Shown here in pieces: positions 7,231 through 10,740 of a DNA stretch of 10,740 nt. The stretch comes from Clostridiales bacterium UBA7001. GTDB taxonomy: Bacteria; Bacillota; Clostridia; TANB77; CAG-508. The stretch is taken from assembly GCA_002449785.1 (NCBI GenBank), contig DJXP01000081.1:1-10740 (forward strand), in the 5' to 3' direction. Each line of letters starts with the position of its first letter. Position 1 is the stretch's first letter. Below the pieces are notes generated by a model that did not search any database, was not told the origin of the DNA, and worked only from the letters and a program-made list of their open reading frames with translations. Both the position numbers and the translations under genes were made by a program.

Positions 7231-8826
7231 TTATATTTTACTCTCACTCATTATATTATCTTTAAATTCATAATGCAAGTCACAAATTTTTCTTATTTCA
7301 TCTCTATGTGTTACAATAACTACAGTCTTATCTTTTAAATATTTTTGTATTAAATCAATAATTATTTTTTCTGTTTCTTTATCTAAATTAGATGTAGGTT
7401 CATCTAATAAATAAATATCTCTATCTAATAAAATACCTCTTATTAAATTTAACCTTTGCTTTTGACCTACAGATATTTTTAATCCCCTTTCTCCAACAAC
7501 AGTATATAATCCGTTTTCTAAGTTATTCACCCATTCATCAAGTCCAGCTTCTTTTAAATATTTCATCAATTCTTCATCTTTAAATTCTTTTCCTAGACAT
7601 AAGTTTTCTTTTATAGTTAAATCAAACAAATCAACCTCTTGAGATATGTATGCCAGATTTAAATTTCCCTTAACAGCTTTTCCATCAATTTTATAATTTT
7701 CACTTTCAGTATCTATATATCGTGCTAAAATATTAAGGAAAGTAGTTTTTCCTTGTCCAGATTTACCAATTATACTTACTTTATCACCTTTTTTAATTTT
7801 GAAATCTGGTATAGAAATTGTAGTTTTGCTTTCCCCATTATATTTAAATTCAAGGTTTGTTAGTCTTATTTCATTCCAATCATATATTAAATCTGTTTCT
7901 TCATCACTATCTATTAATTTTTCCACTTGATTTGTAGCTGCTTGAAATTTATTAAAATGAAGAAACAACCTACATAAGTCTTTTAATTCTGTACTAAGAC
8001 CGCTAAACATACTAGCATAAAACAATAAATATGATAATACTTCTTCACCACTTTTCATCTTGATATATAAATTTATTAAAATAATTACATACATAAAATA
8101 TACAAAAAAATTTATGCCATTTAATCTTAAAGAATAATAGAAATTTGTTTTATCTAGTTTAGGCACAACATCTTTAAATGCTTCTTCATTCTTAGAAATT
8201 GCAAATTTAGTTGCATTTAATCTTTTTACTGTTTTAATATTTTGCAAAAAATCTACAAATGTAGAATTATATTTAGAGTTTGATTCATTATACTTTTCTT
8301 GTACTAAAACATACTTCTTTCCAAGCCATAAATTATATATTACCATAGCGATTACCATAAATAAACAAATAGAAAACATTTTTAAATCTTGGCTAGCGAC
8401 TTCTATTAAAAAAATTACAATAGAAACTGTAAAACCATTTACAGTTTCAAAAACATATTCCATAAATTCTTTAGCTTCATCTGAAATAACATCTATTTGT
8501 TTCTTTAAAAAGCCATTGTGAATTTTATTTAATTTATATGGCCTCATTCTTGCAACTCTTTCAAAATATGCCAATTGTAAGTCCTTAGAGTACTTATTTT
8601 CAAATCTTAAAATATAAATTACCCATATATGATTTAAAAAAACTTCTGTAAATTTAAGTACAATTATCCAAATTATTAAGTGCATTAATTTTTCCAGTGT
8701 AAAAGGCTCTTTAGTATATATAGCTAATACAAATGGTACTAAATATATACATAAGTTTTCAATAAAAGCATTTATATAACACATTATAAATTTCTTTTTA
8801 TTTAATATTTTAAAACAAAACTTCAT
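7231..8826 (-). CDS. ABC transporter half-unit: fused membrane and ATP-binding domains
   Basis: A 531-residue exporter-type ABC half-transporter in the cytoplasmic membrane, expected to work as a dimer. About six membrane segments can be placed near residues 15-38, 49-74, 124-143, 148-168, 233-254 and 262-280. The ATPase domain follows from about 320: Walker A GKSGQGKT 354-361, Q-loop Gln386, signature ISVGQ 431-435, Walker B IYLLDE 471-476, D-loop SNLD 479-482 and H-loop His507. All catalytic residues are present. The signature is unusual, ISVGQ instead of LSGGQ, replacing the first glycine by valine. There is no second ABC subunit, precursor peptide or modifying enzyme next to it, so the substrate cannot be deduced. 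The start is supported by GAAGG (8836-8840) nine bases upstream and by a promoter at 8868-8896. It follows the broken ZIP gene. Confidence 0.93.
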   Translation of the reverse strand: MKFCFKILNKKKFIMCYINAFIENLCIYLVPFVLAIYTKEPFTLEKLMHLIIWIIVLKFTEVFLNHIWVIYILRFENKYSKDLQLAYFERVARMRPYKLNKIHNGFLKKQIDVISDEAKEFMEYVFETVNGFTVSIVIFLIEVASQDLKMFSICLFMVIAMVIYNLWLGKKYVLVQEKYNESNSKYNSTFVDFLQNIKTVKRLNATKFAISKNEEAFKDVVPKLDKTNFYYSLRLNGINFFVYFMYVIILINLYIKMKSGEEVLSYLLFYASMFSGLSTELKDLCRLFLHFNKFQAATNQVEKLIDSDEETDLIYDWNEIRLTNLEFKYNGESKTTISIPDFKIKKGDKVSIIGKSGQGKTTFLNILARYIDTESENYKIDGKAVKGNLNLAYISQEVDLFDLTIKENLCLGKEFKDEELMKYLKEAGLDEWVNNLENGLYTVVGERGLKISVGQKQRLNLIRGILLDRDIYLLDEPTSNLDKETEKIIIDLIQKYLKDKTVVIVTHRDEIRKICDLHYEFKDNIMSESKI

Positions 8827-8867
8827 TTTTTATGTCCTTCATAATAACTAAATCTATATAATGCTAT

Positions 8868-8896
8868 ATTTTACAACATTTTTTTATTTTTTTCAA
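8868..8896 (-). promoter_or_regulatory. Sigma-A-type promoter for the ABC transporter gene
   Basis: On the minus strand TTGAAA (8896-8891) and TAAAAT (8873-8868) are spaced by exactly 17 bases. They match five of six consensus bases at -10 and four of six at -35. It lies in the 93-base gap after the ZIP gene and about 40 bases ahead of the ABC start. It could drive the whole ABC-Nudix-miaB-mutS run, since no better promoter is seen before the Nudix gene. Confidence 0.6.
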
Positions 8897-8919
8897 TATT
8901 TGAATAGCTTAAAGTTAGC

Positions 8920-9674
8920 TTACCCAAGCATCACATCTAAAGCCATCATAATTAAAAAACCAAAAGTTGTTCCAATAGTACATAAATAACTATTTTTATT
9001 ATCTTGAGCCTCTGGTATTAGTTCATTTATAACTACATAAAACATTGAACCTGCAGCAAATGCTAATAGATATGGTAAAACTCCAGATACAAAATTAGTA
9101 AGAATTAATGTAAATAAAGCTGCTACTGGCTCAACTGCACCTGATAAAACTCCATATAAGAAAGCTTTTTTCTTAGGATATCCAATTGATTTTAGAGGCA
9201 TTGAAATAATAGCACCTTCTGGAAAATTTTGTATTGCTATTCCTAATGATAAAGCAAATGCTGATGCTATAGATATATTAGTATTTCCTGATAAGATACT
9301 TGCAAATATTACTCCGAACTGCCATTCCGTTCTGGAATATTATGAAGTGTTACTGCCAAAAAAAGCATATTTGTATTTTTTAATTTTGAACTACTCCCCA
9401 TATTAGATATTATATAATCTAATATAATTAAAAATAAAATTCCCAAAGAAAACCCTATAATAGCAGGTATTACTTTTGCAAACCCTAAATTACTTGTCTC
9501 TTCTAGTGAAGGGATCAACAATGACCATATACTGGAAGCTATCATCACACCAGCAGAAAACCCCAATAAAACTTTTTCAAATTTTTTATCTATATTGTCT
9601 TTCATAAAAAACACCATAAACGCACCTAAAGATGTTCCTATAAAAGGTATAAGTATTCCTATAATAACATCCAT
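8920..9674 (-). pseudogene. ZIP-family metal transporter, frame broken by two single-base insertions
   Basis: ZIP proteins move zinc or related divalent metals across the cytoplasmic membrane. Starting at MDVIIGILIPFIGTSLGA, the frame runs to HNIPE (residues 111-115) and then shifts; alone it ends at a TAA at 9309-9311. Removing the extra C at 9329 and the extra C at 9316 (minus-strand bases) restores HNIPEGMAVGVIFAS, the second metal motif QNFPEG and an intact end ...MALDVMLG. The result is a continuous 250-residue GufA-like ZIP with about eight membrane segments, a normal family length. Both insertions therefore hit one of the two metal-binding helices. The start at 9674 is set by GGAGG at 9684-9688; the frame continues upstream to 9770 but only through a repeat. 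The ATG at 9201 in the second half is an internal methionine. The rest of the gene looks undecayed, so a recent mutation or an assembly error are both possible. Confidence 0.85.
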
Positions 9675-9683
9675 TTTATGTTT

Positions 9684-9688
9684 CCTCC
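9684..9688 (-). promoter_or_regulatory. Ribosome binding site that fixes the ZIP gene start
   Basis: GGAGG on the minus strand, nine bases before the ATG at 9674. The 32 extra residues obtained by starting at 9770 are translated from the type B repeat and have no ribosome site of this quality. Confidence 0.8.
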
Positions 9689-9723
9689 ACTTTATATTAT
9701 GTAAAACATAAAATTTTTGTGAG

Positions 9724-9774
9724 CCATTGGGGACGTTTCTGTTTTGGACAAAATGTCCATTTGGGACCAAATCT
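9724..9774 (+). repeat. Type B repeat upstream of the ZIP gene
   Basis: The element begins CCATTGGGGAC (9724-9734) and ends CCATTTGGGACCAAATCT (9757-9774). The two related units are 33 bases apart in the same orientation, with one mismatch over the first 11 bases. Between them GGACA (9746-9750) and TGTCC (9754-9758) form a tight hairpin with an AAA loop. The last 18 bases recur in inverted orientation at 10097-10113, with one mismatch and one gap. The G/C content is far above the surrounding sequence. It lies between the ZIP start and the rubredoxin terminator. Confidence 0.7.
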
Positions 9775-9799
9775 ATAAAAATATTAATTTACTAATCAA
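9772..9799 (-). promoter_or_regulatory. Possible promoter of the ZIP gene
   Basis: On the minus strand TTGATT (9799-9794) and TATAGA (9777-9772) are spaced by 16 bases, each matching four of six consensus positions. The -10 box overlaps the edge of the type B repeat, so the repeat would become the ZIP 5' leader. This is a weak call. Confidence 0.3.
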
Positions 9800-9829
9800 T
9801 TGAAAATAATTTATTTTTTCTTAAAACCT

Positions 9830-9852
9830 AAAAAAGAGGGCTTATTGCCCTC
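9830..9852 (-). terminator. Intrinsic terminator after the rubredoxin gene
   Basis: On the minus strand GAGGGC (9852-9847), a five-base loop AATAA and GCCCTC (9841-9836) form a perfect six-base GC-rich stem. It is followed directly by TTTTTT (9835-9830). It lies 21 bases after the rubredoxin stop and is the only textbook Rho-independent terminator I see in the window. Confidence 0.9.
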
Positions 9853-9873
9853 ACATAATATCTTGCTAATATA

Positions 9874-10011
9874 TTATTCTTCAACTTTTTCAAACATTTC
9901 TTTTCCTACTCCGCATAATGGACAAACCCATGTATCTGGTAAATCTTCAAACTTTGTTCCTTCAACTTCTTCATCATAAATATGTCCACAAATTGTACAT
10001 TTGTATTTCAT
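9874..10011 (-). CDS. Rubredoxin, short 45-residue form
   Basis: A small electron carrier with one iron held by four cysteines, acting in the cytoplasm of anaerobes, often in oxygen or peroxide detoxification with rubrerythrin or flavodiiron proteins. It starts MKYKCTICGHIYDEE and ends GKEMFEKVEE. The two CxxC knuckles are Cys5-Cys8 and Cys30-Cys33 (CPLC), and the core FEDLPDTWVCPLCGVGK is typical. It is about seven residues shorter than the usual 52-54. The missing stretch is the loop between YD and GTKFEDLP, where most rubredoxins have a PExGD..NGI segment. Short rubredoxins of this kind are known, for example in some Desulfovibrio. The start is certain, with AAAGGAGGTGA (10026-10016) close to a perfect anti-SD match. 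The gene stands alone, with its own terminator, and is bracketed by inverted type B repeats. I could not identify its promoter confidently. Confidence 0.93.
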   Translation of the reverse strand: MKYKCTICGHIYDEEVEGTKFEDLPDTWVCPLCGVGKEMFEKVEE

Positions 10012-10096
10012 AATTTCACCTCCTTTTTCCTTACAATTAAATCTTTAATACTAAAAAACATTATTCTTTAAAAAAAATTATGAAAAACTAAATTCA

Positions 10097-10119
10097 AGAT
10101 CTGGTCCCAATGGTCCCTA
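10097..10119 (-). repeat. Type B repeat fragment at the argS 3' end
   Basis: On the minus strand it reads TAGGGACCATTGGGACC and continues AGATCT. Its first three bases are the argS stop codon. The part CCATTGGGACCAGATCT (10113-10097) is the inverted copy of CCATTTGGGACCAAATCT at 9757-9774. GGGACC occurs twice, nine bases apart. No hairpin with a U-tract is present, so argS has no classical terminator here. Confidence 0.65.
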
Positions 10120-10740
10120 CATTTTATTTGGCATCTGTATACCTAGAAGTTTGCATCCTGTTTTTAAAACAGTTCCTACAGAATAACTCAAATATACTCT
10201 TGCATTTTTTATATTTTCATCTTCATCTATTATTTTGTTTTCATTATAAAAATTACTAAATAATTGTCCTAAATCTATTAAATATCTTGCTAAAAATGAT
10301 GGCTCATTTTTTTCTACTACATGTTTTAATATACTATCAAATTCATACAACTTAGAAATTACATTAAAGCTTTCTTTATCTTGTAATAATTCCAATTTTA
10401 CATCTTCAAACTTTGGAACTACTCCTCCTGCTTTTTCTAATATACTTTTTGTTCTCACATAAATATATTGTAAATATGGGCCTGTCTCACCATTAAAATT
10501 CAAAATTGTATCCCAGTCAAAAACCTGATCTTTAATAATTGTTGAGCAAAGGTTACTATATACTATTGCACCAATTCCAATCTTTGTAGCTTCTTCTTTT
10601 TTATTTTCCATATTTGGATTTTTTTCTTCTATTATTTTTTCAACTCTATCTATTGCTTCTTGCAAAAGGTCATCTACTTTTATAACAGTACCTTCACGCG
10701 TAGACATTTTTCCTGATTTTAATCTTACCATTCCATATGC
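10117..10740 (-). CDS. argS: Arginyl-tRNA synthetase, C-terminal part (5' end outside window)
   Basis: Charges tRNA-Arg with arginine in the cytoplasm. Only the last 207 residues are visible; the frame is open through the right edge and begins ...AYGMVRLKSG. The visible part holds the class I signature loop KMSTREG (residues 11-17 of the fragment), the KMST form common in ArgRS. It also holds the ArgRS hallmark GETGPYLQY followed by VRTKSIL (about 84-99). The rest is the helical anticodon-binding (DALR-type) domain, ending LLGIQMPNKM, the usual ArgRS C-terminus. The internal Met at 10731 is not a start. The TAG stop at 10119-10117 is the first three bases of a type B repeat. A complete bacterial ArgRS is about 560-580 residues, so roughly 360 are missing. 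Confidence 0.95.
   Translation of the reverse strand, partial: AYGMVRLKSGKMSTREGTVIKVDDLLQEAIDRVEKIIEEKNPNMENKKEEATKIGIGAIVYSNLCSTIIKDQVFDWDTILNFNGETGPYLQYIYVRTKSILEKAGGVVPKFEDVKLELLQDKESFNVISKLYEFDSILKHVVEKNEPSFLARYLIDLGQLFSNFYNENKIIDEDENIKNARVYLSYSVGTVLKTGCKLLGIQMPNKM

Noticed and set aside
8903..8922. TAGCTTA direct repeat after the ZIP gene as a regulatory site or terminator
   Set aside because: Only seven bases twice in AT-rich sequence; no convincing stem or partner signal.
9675..9770. Thirty-two-residue N-terminal extension of the ZIP protein
   Set aside because: It is translated from the type B repeat, is unlike any ZIP N-terminus, and the ATG at 9674 has a strong GGAGG.
1..10119. 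CRISPR array built from the short repeats
   Set aside because: Copies are isolated or in pairs, palindromic and of different types; there is no regular repeat-spacer periodicity and no cas gene.

Overview
The window is very AT-rich, with genes packed tightly and strong AGGAGG-type ribosome binding sites. It carries a rubredoxin and the miaB-mutS gene pair. This points to an anaerobic low-GC member of the Bacillota (Clostridia-like); I cannot name a genus from the sequence alone. Almost everything is on the minus strand; only one small gene (2028..2522) is on the plus strand. No gene-free stretch is longer than about 200 bases.

Reading the minus strand from the right edge, the order is: the C-terminal part of argS (cut by the window end); a very short rubredoxin gene (9874..10011) followed by a clear intrinsic terminator; a ZIP-family metal transporter whose frame is broken by two single-base insertions inside its conserved metal-site motif; an ABC exporter half-transporter with its own promoter; then a close-set run of a Nudix hydrolase, miaB and mutS (tRNA modification and mismatch repair). 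On the left, converging on mutS, is a zinc-ribbon Nudix gene. It is divergently transcribed from asnB (glutamine-dependent asparagine synthetase), which ends at position 37.

The most unusual feature is a set of short palindromic intergenic repeats in two related types sharing a GGGAC core. Type A (TAGCAGACAGTGGGAC...TGTCTG) lies at 9..39 and 2528..2576. Type B (CCATTGGGGAC / CCATTTGGGACCAAATCT) lies at 9724..9774 and 10097..10119. At three genes (asnB, mutS, argS) the first three bases of the repeat are the gene's TAG stop codon. The type A copies form a perfect 16-bp inverted repeat around the asnB-Nudix pair, at the place where mutL would usually follow mutS. The type B copies form an inverted pair around the rubredoxin gene. 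They look like REP/MITE-type elements dispersed with a preference for gene ends, but that interpretation is inference.

The genes otherwise encode ordinary housekeeping, nucleotide-hydrolase and transport functions. I see no defence system, CRISPR array, phage module or transposase gene, and nothing that amounts to a clearly new multi-gene system.
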